Assembly (NCBI GenBank): GCA_900550205.1 | Contig: URRJ01000050.1 | Span: 1 to 12,478, forward strand | Source of the DNA: an uncultured Collinsella sp. | GTDB lineage: Bacteria; Actinomycetota; Coriobacteriia; Coriobacteriales; Coriobacteriaceae | Direction of reading: 5' to 3' | Length of the DNA stretch: 12,478 bases | Shown here: piece by piece, positions 1-6,421 of the stretch | Position numbering within the stretch: the first letter of the stretch is position 1 | Layout of the letters: each line of letters begins with the position of its first letter | Program-made: the position numbers and the translations under genes | Notes under the pieces: generated by a model | What the model was told of the DNA's origin: nothing | What the model saw: only the letters and a program-made list of their open reading frames with translations | Database searches by the model: none

Positions 1-1
1 C

Positions 2-637
2 ACGGCCGACATCCCCATCGTGGGCTGCGCCATCACCGACTACGCCGCCTCGGGCCTGGTCCAGGACAACGACAAGCCCGGCACCAACGTCACCGGCGCC
101 TCCGACCTCACCCCGGTCGCCGAGCAGCTCGAGATGATGCAGAAGGTTCTGCCCGACGTTAAGAAGGTCGGCTTGCTCTACTGCACCGCCGAGTCCAACT
201 CCGACGTCCAGATCAAGGCCGCCAAAAAGGAGCTCGACAAGCTGGGCCTGGAGTACACCGACTTCACCGTCTCGAGCTCCAACGAGATCCAGTCCGTCGT
301 CGAGTCCGCCGTGGGCAAGGTCGACGCGCTGTACTCCCCCACCGATAACACCATCGCCGCAGGCGCCTCGCAGGTGGGCCAGATCTGCAAGGAGAACAAG
401 CTTCCCTTCGTGACCGGCGAGGAGGGCATGTGCAAGGCCGGCGGCCTGTTCACCCTCTCCATCAACTATGAGGACCTGGGCTACGCCGCGGGCGAGATGG
501 CCGTCAAGATTCTGAAGGGCGAGGCCAAGCCCGAGGATATGCCGATCAAGCACCTCTCGAGCAAGGACCTGGTCGTCGTCAAGAACGACGAGATGGCCGA
601 GGCGCTGGGCATCGACCTCTCCGCTCTGGACGAGTAG
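2..637 (+). CDS. ABC transporter substrate-binding protein, TrpX-like (5' partial)
   Basis: The open frame runs in from the window edge (TADIPIVGCAITDYAA...) and stops at TAG 635-637, leaving 211 residues. The first in-frame start-like codon (GTG at 20) lies inside the conserved fold, so it is not the true start. The sequence matches the ABC_sub_bind/TrpX family of extracytoplasmic binding proteins, which have two Rossmann-like lobes. Visible family signatures are the D-IPIVG-AITD-A-SGLV strand, 'GTNVTG', 'EQLEMMQKVLPDVKKVGLLY', and 'FVTGEEGMCKAGGLFTLSINYEDLGYAAGEMAVKIL'. Family members are about 330 residues, so roughly the first 115, including the expected lipoprotein signal, are missing. 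The permease and ATPase downstream are the partners expected for this family. The ligand cannot be read from sequence; tryptophan and other aromatic amino acids are known for streptococcal TrpX relatives. Confidence 0.88.
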   Translation, partial: TADIPIVGCAITDYAASGLVQDNDKPGTNVTGASDLTPVAEQLEMMQKVLPDVKKVGLLYCTAESNSDVQIKAAKKELDKLGLEYTDFTVSSSNEIQSVVESAVGKVDALYSPTDNTIAAGASQVGQICKENKLPFVTGEEGMCKAGGLFTLSINYEDLGYAAGEMAVKILKGEAKPEDMPIKHLSSKDLVVVKNDEMAEALGIDLSALDE

Positions 638-708
638 CGGCATGCGCGGCGATGTGCCTAGGGCCCATACTCGCGCCGTTGCCGTGTTATTCAATATCTG
701 AGCCACAG

Positions 709-745
709 GGGCGAACGCCAAAGACCGGCGTTCGCCCTGCTTGTT
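709..745 (+). terminator. Hairpin terminator after the substrate-binding gene
   Basis: Perfect 11-bp stem GGGCGAACGCC (709-719) / GGCGTTCGCCC (727-737) with a 7-nt loop, followed by TGCTTGTT. The U-tract is weak, so termination may be partial. It lies 71 nt after the stop codon and before the permease gene of the same transporter. Confidence 0.7.
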
Positions 746-772
746 ACGGATGAGACAAAACATCCGGCCGCA

Positions 773-801
773 GCTCTTTCATGCATTGTTACCGCTATCA
801 T
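773..801 (+). promoter_or_regulatory. Possible promoter for the permease-ATPase pair
   Basis: A TATCAT hexamer (796-801) is a plausible -10 box, 40 bp before the permease start and downstream of the terminator. No good -35 is visible (GCTCTT at 773-778 is poor). Very similar TAtCATGGT/TAcCATGGT strings occur before the genes at 2813 and 3673. Confidence 0.3.
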
Positions 802-841
802 GGTGACTCACATGTCCACTCTATCCTAGGAGGTATGAAGC

Positions 842-1765
842 ATGCTCATTGCATTGCAGGGCGCCATTTCGCAGGGCGTCCTCTGGGGCATTATGGTGCT
901 TGGCGTGTTTATCACGTTCCGCCTGCTCGACATCCCCGATATGACCTGCGACGGCAGCTTTGCCCTCGGCGGCTGTGTCTGCGCCGTACTCATCGTCAAC
1001 AATAACGTCGACCCGCTGCTCGCCGTGCTTGCCGGCATGTGTGCCGGTGCCATCGCGGGTGCCGTCACGGGCATTCTGACCACCGTCTTCGAGATCCCCG
1101 CAATCCTTGCCGGAATCCTGACGCAGATCAGCCTGTGGTCCATCAACCTGCGCATCATGGGCAAGTCCAACACGCCCATCCTCGCCAAGGGCACCGTGTT
1201 CTCGGCCGTCAGCAACATGACGGGTCTGCCGCAGTCCACCGTCGCCATCATCCTGGGTATTGTGCTGGCCGTGGCCATCGTCGCCATCCTGTACTGGTTC
1301 TTTGGTACCGAGATCGGCTCGGCACTGCGCGCCACCGGCAACAACGAGTACATGATTCGCGCCCTGGGCGTCAACACCAACTCCACCAAGATGATCGCCC
1401 TCGTGCTCTCCAACGCCCTCATCGGCCTCTCTGGCGCGCTTATCTGCCAGAGCCAAAAGTATGCCGACATTGGTATGGGCACCGGCGCCATCGTCATCGG
1501 CCTTGCCGCCATCGTCATCGGCGAGGTGCTCGGTCGCCTGCTGCCCGGCGGACTCACGCAGTTCTCCGTCCGTCTGGCCTCCGCCGTCTTTGGCTCCATG
1601 GTCTACTTCCTCATCCGCGCCATCGTGCTGCAGCTGGGCATGGACGCCAACGACATGAAGCTGCTCTCCGCCGTGATCGTCGCCGTTGCCCTGTGCGTAC
1701 CTGTGGTTTGGGAGCGTTACAAGCTCCGCAGCTCCTACACGAGGGGAGATGAGGCAGATGCTTAA
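842..1765 (+). CDS. ABC transporter permease, BPD_transp_2 family (TrpY-like)
   Basis: A 307-residue polytopic membrane protein and the transmembrane subunit of the importer. Hydrophobic stretches at about 5-27, 38-52, 57-82, 86-102, 133-154, 185-203, 213-229, 244-264 and 275-290 suggest eight to nine helices. The stretch at about 155-184, 'FGTEIGSALRATGNNEYMIRALGVN', is the conserved cytoplasmic coupling loop of the branched-chain amino acid/ribose-type permease family (LivH/RbsC superfamily), which docks on the ATPase. The start at 842 is set by AGGAGG at 828-833 with 8 nt spacing; an earlier ATG at 835 is out of frame. The stop overlaps the start of the ATPase gene by 8 bp, indicating translational coupling. 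Family assignment is firm; the substrate is inferred only from the family. Confidence 0.92.
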   Translation: MLIALQGAISQGVLWGIMVLGVFITFRLLDIPDMTCDGSFALGGCVCAVLIVNNNVDPLLAVLAGMCAGAIAGAVTGILTTVFEIPAILAGILTQISLWSINLRIMGKSNTPILAKGTVFSAVSNMTGLPQSTVAIILGIVLAVAIVAILYWFFGTEIGSALRATGNNEYMIRALGVNTNSTKMIALVLSNALIGLSGALICQSQKYADIGMGTGAIVIGLAAIVIGEVLGRLLPGGLTQFSVRLASAVFGSMVYFLIRAIVLQLGMDANDMKLLSAVIVAVALCVPVVWERYKLRSSYTRGDEADA

Positions 1766-2552
1766 GCTCTCGCACGTCAAGAAGACCTTTAACAAGGGCA
1801 CCGTCACCGAGAAGCGCGCGCTCACCGGTGTCGACCTCACCCTGAATGACGGCGACTTTGTAACCGTGATTGGCGGCAACGGCGCCGGCAAATCCACGCT
1901 GCTCAACATGATCGCCGGCGTGTATCCGCTCGATTCGGGTGTCATCGAGCTCGACGGCACCGATATCTCGCGTCTGAGCGAGTCGCAGCGCGCCAAGTAC
2001 CTGGGCCGCGTGTTCCAGGATCCCATGCGCGGCACCGCTGCCGATATGCAGATCGCCGAGAACCTGGCCCTCGCCAAGCGCCGCGGCCAGCGTCGCGGCC
2101 TTTCATGGGGCGTCACCAAGGCCGAGAAGGACGAGTACGTTGAGCTGCTCAAGCGTCTGGACCTTGGTCTGGATACGCGCCTCAACGCTAAGGTCGGCCT
2201 GCTCTCGGGCGGCCAGCGCCAAGCACTCACCCTGCTGATGGCCACGCTCACCAAGCCGCGCCTGCTGCTGCTCGACGAGCACACGGCGGCCCTCGACCCC
2301 AAGACGGCATCGAAGGTACTCAACCTGACCGAGGAGATCGTCGACGAGAACCACCTGACCACACTCATGGTCACGCACAACATGAACGACGCCATCCGTC
2401 TGGGCAACCGTCTGATCATGATGCACGAGGGCCACGTGATCTACGACGTGGCAGGCGACGAGAAAAAGTCGCTCACCGTCGCCGACCTACTGCAGAAGTT
2501 CGAGGAGGTCTCGGGCGGCGAGCTCGCCAACGACCGCATGCTGCTGAGCTAA
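1758..2552 (+). CDS. ABC transporter ATP-binding protein (TrpZ-like)
   Basis: A 264-residue ATPase that powers the importer. All ABC motifs are present: Walker A GGNGAGKST (39-47), Q-loop Q87 (FQDP), signature LSGGQRQ (149-155), Walker B LLLLDE ending at E174, D-loop TAALD (176-180) and switch His207 (VTHNMND). 'LLDEHTAALDP' is typical of the ATPases paired with ABC_sub_bind-type importers. The frame is open further upstream to 1686, inside the permease gene. ATG 1758 was chosen because the protein then begins with the normal MLKLSHVKKTF strand and GGGGAG (1743-1748) is well spaced. An ATG at 1749 would sit directly on the ribosome-binding site. The gene ends 8 nt before the first palindromic repeat, which is its likely terminator. 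Confidence 0.94.
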   Translation: MLKLSHVKKTFNKGTVTEKRALTGVDLTLNDGDFVTVIGGNGAGKSTLLNMIAGVYPLDSGVIELDGTDISRLSESQRAKYLGRVFQDPMRGTAADMQIAENLALAKRRGQRRGLSWGVTKAEKDEYVELLKRLDLGLDTRLNAKVGLLSGGQRQALTLLMATLTKPRLLLLDEHTAALDPKTASKVLNLTEEIVDENHLTTLMVTHNMNDAIRLGNRLIMMHEGHVIYDVAGDEKKSLTVADLLQKFEEVSGGELANDRMLLS

Positions 2553-2560
2553 CGACTTAG

Positions 2561-2602
2561 AAAACCACCACAAAGGGGACAGGCACCTTTGTGGTGGTTT
2601 TT
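2561..2602 (+). repeat. Palindromic repeat, copy 1, acting as terminator
   Basis: Perfect 16-bp stem: AAAACCACCACAAAGG (2561-2576) and its complement (2586-2601), around the 9-nt loop GGACAGGCA (2577-2585). It ends in TTTTT, so it looks like a rho-independent terminator for the ABC operon. A 40-nt stretch (2562-2601) is identical to 3579-3618, and a diverged inverted copy lies at 6295-6333. The stem is symmetric and A-flanked, so it could terminate in both directions. Confidence 0.85.
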
Positions 2603-2624
2603 GTTAAGGACTAAGGAGACCGCC

Positions 2625-2684
2625 ATGAAAAGACTCCCCCACCTTGCGTTAGCCACCGCGTTAATCTGGAAGCGCCACCGCTAA
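2625..2684 (+). CDS. Possible 19-codon mini-ORF (leader peptide?)
   Basis: ATG at 2625 follows a strong AAGGAG (2613-2618) with 6 nt spacing and encodes MKRLPHLALATALIWKRHR, stopping at TAA 2682-2684. The peptide has a basic-hydrophobic-basic layout. It uses AGA once and TTA twice, codons that look infrequent in the neighbouring genes. A strong terminator follows 53 nt downstream, so a leader-peptide role ahead of the channel gene is conceivable. There is no run of a single amino acid to suggest classical attenuation. It could equally be a chance ORF or a gene remnant. Confidence 0.25.
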   Translation: MKRLPHLALATALIWKRHR

Positions 2685-2737
2685 GCTATATCTCCGGGCC
2701 CTGCAGCCCCGCCGTACAAACCTTATTTCGAGCGCAG

Positions 2738-2769
2738 AAGCCCGTCCGAATGTGATCGGACGGGCTTTT
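2738..2769 (+). terminator. Strong rho-independent terminator before the channel gene
   Basis: Perfect 12-bp stem AAGCCCGTCCGA (2738-2749) / TCGGACGGGCTT (2756-2767), 6-nt loop, then TT. It lies between the mini-ORF and the promoter region of the MscS-type gene. It is the only apparent terminator for anything reading through the first repeat. Confidence 0.8.
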
Positions 2770-2775
2770 GGTGGG

Positions 2776-2781
2776 TATCAT
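2776..2781 (+). promoter_or_regulatory. Possible -10 box for the MscS-type channel gene
   Basis: TATCAT at 2776-2781, 32 nt before the start codon and just after the terminator, in the context GTATCATGGTTGG. The -35 position would fall inside the terminator stem (TGATCG) and is a poor match, so this call rests mainly on position and on similarity to the other two TAtCATGGT sites. Confidence 0.3.
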
Positions 2782-2812
2782 GGTTGGACGATCATGAGGA
2801 GGTTTTCCCTAC

Positions 2813-3580
2813 ATGGAATTGTTTGAGCCGATTCTTCATTTCTTTGCGCAACGATGGGTCCACAACATCATCTGGGCCGGCATCTTGGTAATAGGCACCG
2901 CCATCGCCACCAAGGTCGTATCCAAGACCCTGCGCCACCTGCTCAACCGCGACGACAACCCGCTTCCGGCATCGAGCATCTTCATCAACATCGCGCGCGC
3001 CGTCATCTGGATGATCGGCGGCAGCTTTATCCTCGACAACTGCTTTGGCATTAACGCAAACGCCCTCGTCGCCGCTCTTGGCGTCGGCGGCATCGCCATC
3101 TCGCTCGGCTTTCAGGACACGCTTTCAAACCTCATCGGCGGCATGCAGGTGACCTTTATGGGCATCATCAAGCCCGGCGACAATATCGAGGTCGGTGGCG
3201 TATCGGGCGTGGTCCAAGACATCACCTGGCGTCATACGACCATCGAGGACGCCTGCGGGCAGACCATCATCGTCCCCAACTCAAATATCTCCAAGAACAC
3301 GCTCGTGCACCTCATGCCCTTTGGGCGTGTGGCTGTGCCCGTTGCCGTAAAGAACACGTCCAAGTGGGCCTCACTCGACGCACTGGCAGACGAGCTGACC
3401 AGCGCCACCAAGGCCGCCGTGCTTCCCATCTCGGGCTTTGACAAGGAGCCCTACGTGCTCTTTAGCGAGATCGGCGACTTTGGCATCAAGGGCAAGATCA
3501 TCTTTATCGTCAGTGACGACAGCACCACCTTCACGGCAGCTGACGCCTGCATCCGCGCCATCGCCCCCATCATCGCCTAA
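2813..3580 (+). CDS. Small-conductance mechanosensitive channel, MscS family
   Basis: A 255-residue membrane protein expected to form a heptameric, tension-gated channel that releases solutes on hypo-osmotic shock. Two N-terminal hydrophobic helices (about 17-33 and 56-75) are followed by the pore helix TM3 at about 84-118, with the family signature GVGGIAISLGFQDTLSNLIGG (aligned with the Gly/Ala-rich TM3 of MscS). The beta domain follows at about 119-165 (KPGDNIEVGGVSGVVQDITWR-TTI, then IIVPNS), then an alpha/beta C-terminal domain. The length is close to the minimal MscS core of about 280 residues, with a short C-terminus. The start is fixed by AGGAGG at 2797-2802 with 10 nt spacing. The gene appears monocistronic, with a terminator on each side and a copy of the same 40-nt repeat at each end. 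Confidence 0.92.
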   Translation: MELFEPILHFFAQRWVHNIIWAGILVIGTAIATKVVSKTLRHLLNRDDNPLPASSIFINIARAVIWMIGGSFILDNCFGINANALVAALGVGGIAISLGFQDTLSNLIGGMQVTFMGIIKPGDNIEVGGVSGVVQDITWRHTTIEDACGQTIIVPNSNISKNTLVHLMPFGRVAVPVAVKNTSKWASLDALADELTSATKAAVLPISGFDKEPYVLFSEIGDFGIKGKIIFIVSDDSTTFTAADACIRAIAPIIA

Positions 3581-3618
3581 ACCACCACAAAGGGGACAGG
3601 CACCTTTGTGGTGGTTTT
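3579..3618 (+). repeat. Palindromic repeat, copy 2, acting as terminator
   Basis: 15-bp perfect stem: AAACCACCACAAAGG (3579-3593) and its complement (3603-3617), with the same GGACAGGCA loop (3594-3602) and a T-tail. It is identical over 40 nt to 2562-2601. Its first two bases are the last two bases of the channel gene's TAA stop codon, so the terminator starts inside the stop. Confidence 0.85.
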
Positions 3619-3643
3619 CATTCGTGGTACCATGGTTTATATA
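3615..3643 (+). promoter_or_regulatory. Candidate promoter for the ParB-like/BMP gene
   Basis: TTTTCA (3615-3620) and TATATA (3638-3643) are separated by 17 bp and end 29 nt before the start codon. The -35 box would use the T-tract of repeat copy 2, so the repeat may serve both as the terminator of one gene and as part of the promoter of the next. Match quality is moderate. Confidence 0.4.
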
Positions 3644-3672
3644 GTTGTTTAAACGACTAAGGGAGCAACATC

Positions 3673-5589
3673 ATGGAAGAGGCCTACCGTCAAGCACGCA
3701 AGCGCGGCGAGCAAGGACGTCGACGCGCCATTAGCCAAAGCGAGCATCCATACCTTACAGACCTCGACAGTTTGGTTGCTCAGCTCCCCTTAGGTCAGCG
3801 AGAGAGCGTCGGCCTAAGGGATATTCCGCTCGAAATGGTCGTCGGCACGGTCACCAAGGGCCGTCAGTCCGCCTTTTCATGCAACTTCATGCCCCTGCTG
3901 CCGTTTAACACCGAGTTCGCCCGCAAGTGGTCCAACCTCTACGACATCCAGGTAACCGAGGGCTATCGCGACCCCATCATCGTCACCGAGTTCATGCATC
4001 GGTTCTATGTCCAGGAAGGCAACAAGCGCGTCAGTGTCCTCAAATTCCTGGACGCTCCAACGGTTTCGGCTAAGGTCACCCGTCTCTACCCTGGCAAATG
4101 GGATTCCGTCGAAAGCCGCCTGTACGGTGAGTTCTGCGCGTTTTGGCGTGTCTGTCCCCTATACGAGATCGAGTTCTCGCGTGAGGGAAGCTACGAAACG
4201 CTCGCCAAGATGCTCGGTCAGAACCTTATCGAAAAATGGCCGCAGAAAAAGGTCGACTACCTGCGCCACACCTTCCTGCTCTTTAAGCGCGCCTACCTTC
4301 GCGCAGGCGGCGACCACCTGGACATTACGCCCGCCGACGCCATGCTCGTATACCTCAATGTGTACAACCAGGACCGCCTGCTAGATACGCCGACGGACAT
4401 CGTCGTAAACCGCCTGTGCAAGATCTGGCGCGAGCTGGTCATCGCCGGGAAAAGTGACGAGGACAAGGTCGATCTTGTCGAAGCACCGAGCGTCGATGAG
4501 GAGGAGTCGCCCGCCAAATCCACCTCCGGCGTGCTCAACTTCTTTATGGGCAAGACCGTCTATTCGGCGGCCAATCCCCTGCGCATCGCCTTTATCCATG
4601 AGTTCACCTGTGCGACATCGAGCTGGGACAGCCTGCACGACCAAGGGCGTCAGTATCTCGATGAGCACTTTGGCGGTATCGTGCGCACCGAGGCGTTCGA
4701 GGACTGCCATGATCCGGACGTGTTCTACGCCGCCGTGGAAACGGCTGTCAAACATGGAGCTAACGTCATCTTCTCGACCTCGCACCGCCTGATGGAATAC
4801 ACGCTCAGGGCTGCCGTTGAGTATCCCCGGGTTCGGTTCCTCAACTGCTCTATCGGCCTTCCCCACCAAAGCGTCCGTTCGTACTTTGGCAAGATGTACG
4901 AGGCCAAGTTTCTCCTGGGCGCCCTTGCCGCCAGCATGGCGGACAACCACCGTATCGGTTACCACGCGTCGGTCTTCGCCTCGGGCGCACTCAGCGAGAT
5001 CAACGCCTTTGCGATTGGCGCCTCGCTGCTCGACCCCCGTGCGCAAATTATCCTGACTTGGGGCGATGTGCCCGCCGGAGGCCTTGCCGAGGCCATGTGC
5101 CGCGAAGGTGTAAGCGTCATGACCGGCGCCGACATGTCAAAGTCGCTCGAAGACCCCACGGCCTACGGACTTCACCGCCTGGTCGATGGCAAGGTTACCG
5201 GCATTGCCATGCCGGTATGGAACTGGGGCCGATACTACGAACTTATCGTGCGAAGCCTGCTGCATGGCACCTGGGATGAGACCAGTGACGCCAGCCAGGT
5301 TCGCGCCGTCAACTACTGGTACGGCATGAGCTCGGGCGTTATCGACATTCGCTACGCTCCAGGCCTGCCCTATCAGACGCGCAAGCTTGTTCAGCTCCTC
5401 CGCAATGGCATCGTCGAGGGCTCCATCAATCCATTTGGCGGCGAGCTCCATAGCCAAGACGGCGTGGTGCAGATCGAGGGCTTTCCCCCACTGCCGAGCA
5501 CGCAAATCGTCGAGATGGACTGGCTGGCCGACAACGTGGTGGGCACCATTCCGCAGCCCAACGATGAACCGAAGGTCCGCGCCCTATGA
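3673..5589 (+). CDS. ParB/sulfiredoxin-like domain fused to a BMP-family (nucleoside-binding) domain; cytosolic
   Basis: A 638-residue protein with no signal peptide, lipobox or membrane segment, so probably cytosolic. The N-terminal part (about 45-140) contains 'VTEGYRDPIIVTEFMHRFYVQEGNKRVSVLKFLDAP', resembling the GxxR-type core of ParB/sulfiredoxin-like folds. A helical region (about 140-257) and an acidic, Ser-rich linker (about 258-300) follow. Residues about 303-540 match BMP/PnrA-type purine-nucleoside-binding proteins: RIAFIHE, the lobe strand NVIFSTS, FLNCSIG, FGKMYEAKFLLGALAASMA and MPVWNWGRYYE. The C-terminal about 95 residues include NPFGGEL, also seen at the ends of BMP proteins. 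The start at 3673 has AAGGGAG at 3659-3665. The stop overlaps the phosphoesterase start (ATGA). No transporter genes adjoin it, so I infer a ligand sensor rather than an importer component. The exact function is unknown. Confidence 0.8.
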   Translation: MEEAYRQARKRGEQGRRRAISQSEHPYLTDLDSLVAQLPLGQRESVGLRDIPLEMVVGTVTKGRQSAFSCNFMPLLPFNTEFARKWSNLYDIQVTEGYRDPIIVTEFMHRFYVQEGNKRVSVLKFLDAPTVSAKVTRLYPGKWDSVESRLYGEFCAFWRVCPLYEIEFSREGSYETLAKMLGQNLIEKWPQKKVDYLRHTFLLFKRAYLRAGGDHLDITPADAMLVYLNVYNQDRLLDTPTDIVVNRLCKIWRELVIAGKSDEDKVDLVEAPSVDEEESPAKSTSGVLNFFMGKTVYSAANPLRIAFIHEFTCATSSWDSLHDQGRQYLDEHFGGIVRTEAFEDCHDPDVFYAAVETAVKHGANVIFSTSHRLMEYTLRAAVEYPRVRFLNCSIGLPHQSVRSYFGKMYEAKFLLGALAASMADNHRIGYHASVFASGALSEINAFAIGASLLDPRAQIILTWGDVPAGGLAEAMCREGVSVMTGADMSKSLEDPTAYGLHRLVDGKVTGIAMPVWNWGRYYELIVRSLLHGTWDETSDASQVRAVNYWYGMSSGVIDIRYAPGLPYQTRKLVQLLRNGIVEGSINPFGGELHSQDGVVQIEGFPPLPSTQIVEMDWLADNVVGTIPQPNDEPKVRAL

Positions 5590-6296
5590 AAATCCTTGCC
5601 ATAGCCGATACCGAAGAACGATGCCTATGGGAGTGCTTTAGCAAGGAGCGCTTTGAGGGTGTCGACCTGATTTTGTCCGCTGGCGATTTGGACCCGGACT
5701 ATCTTGAGTTTTTGGTCACAGTCATCAACAAACCGCTCATCTACGTGCGCGGCAATCACGATGACCGCTACGCGCGTCACGCACCGGGCGGCTGCATCTG
5801 TGTCGAAGACACCGTGTACGTGTATCGCGGCGTCCGCATTGCGGGGCTTGGCGGCTCCATGCGCTACCGAGATGGCGCCAATATGTACACCGAGCGCGAG
5901 ATGGCCAAGCGCGTGCGCAAGCTATCACGCAAAGTGAGGATGGTCGGCGGCTGCGACATCCTGCTGACCCATGCGCCCGCCGCCGGCATGGGCGATCTGG
6001 ATGATCTGCCACATCGAGGATTCGAATGCTTTAACACAGCGCTCGAGTCCTGGAATCCCGACTACATGGTGCACGGGCATGTGCACCAATGCTATGGTCG
6101 CGACTTTCAGCGCGAGCGTCAGCACGCTTGCGGGACAACGATCATCAACGCCTGCGGCTATACGCAGTTTGAGCTCGACGAGACGCGCTACCCCATCCGT
6201 GGCTGGCAGGCAGCCTGGCTCAATTCACAAACAATGCGCCGCGAGCTCAAGCGCCACGAGGCCATCGAGTCCTCAACCGCCAGAACCCCCTGGTAA
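5586..6296 (+). CDS. Calcineurin-like metallophosphoesterase (YfcE/MJ0936-type)
   Basis: A 236-residue soluble enzyme expected to hydrolyse a phosphoester using two metal ions. Motifs in order: D8 (ADTEE), GD 33-34 (SAGDLDP), GNHD 56-59, THAP 128-131 and HGHVH 163-167. Motif I lacks the His of the usual D-x-H and reads D-T-E. From memory, close clostridial relatives have a similar acidic residue there, so this looks like a subfamily trait rather than damage. The start ATG overlaps the upstream stop by 4 nt, with GAAGG at 5571-5575 inside the upstream gene, so translation is coupled to the ParB-like/BMP protein. Its substrate is unknown; a nucleotide or cyclic nucleotide would fit the partner's nucleoside-binding fold, but this is inference. 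The stop codon overlaps repeat copy 3. Confidence 0.87.
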   Translation: MKILAIADTEERCLWECFSKERFEGVDLILSAGDLDPDYLEFLVTVINKPLIYVRGNHDDRYARHAPGGCICVEDTVYVYRGVRIAGLGGSMRYRDGANMYTEREMAKRVRKLSRKVRMVGGCDILLTHAPAAGMGDLDDLPHRGFECFNTALESWNPDYMVHGHVHQCYGRDFQRERQHACGTTIINACGYTQFELDETRYPIRGWQAAWLNSQTMRRELKRHEAIESSTARTPW

Positions 6297-6333
6297 CCGC
6301 CACGAAGGTGGCTGTCCCCTTCGTATTGGTTTT
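6295..6333 (-). repeat. Palindromic repeat, copy 3 (inverted and diverged)
   Basis: The left arm AACCGCCACGAAGG (6295-6308) pairs imperfectly with CCTTCGTATTGGTT (6318-6331); two mismatches and a wobble interrupt the stem. The loop TGGCTGTCC (6309-6317) is the reverse complement of the loop of copies 1 and 2 with one change, so this copy is in the opposite orientation. The last two bases of the upstream TAA stop are the first two of the stem. It ends in TTTT on the + strand and could still act as a weak terminator. Confidence 0.7.
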
Positions 6334-6346
6334 GGCCCGAGATAGC

Positions 6347-6386
6347 AAGAAACCCGGTCCTGCACGAGACAGAACCGGGTTTCTTT
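6347..6386. terminator. Bidirectional terminator between converging operons
   Basis: 12-bp stem AAGAAACCCGGT (6347-6358) / ACCGGGTTTCTT (6374-6385) with a 15-nt loop, followed by T on the + strand. Read from the - strand it has an equivalent stem with a TTTCTT arm. It ends both the + strand phosphoesterase operon and the - strand rplK-rplA transcript. Confidence 0.8.
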
Positions 6387-6421
6387 AGCAATGCTTGCTT
6401 TGCTCAGGCAGTAACTGTTAG

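Noticed and set aside
821..2419. 532-codon open frame on the - strand opposite the permease and ATPase genes
   Set aside because: Low-complexity His/Asp/Gly/Arg-rich shadow of two clear ABC genes, with no ribosome-binding site or recognisable domain.
2562..3618. CRISPR array suggested by repeated 40-nt units
   Set aside because: There are only two identical copies more than 1 kb apart, with a gene between them. They are strong palindromes ending in T-tracts, so they are terminator-like repeats, not spacers and repeats.
3673..5589. Reading the BMP-domain protein as an ordinary ABC importer binding protein
   Set aside because: There is no export signal, about 300 extra N-terminal residues, and no permease or ATPase partner next to it. 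The ABC operon at 2-2552 has its own binding protein.
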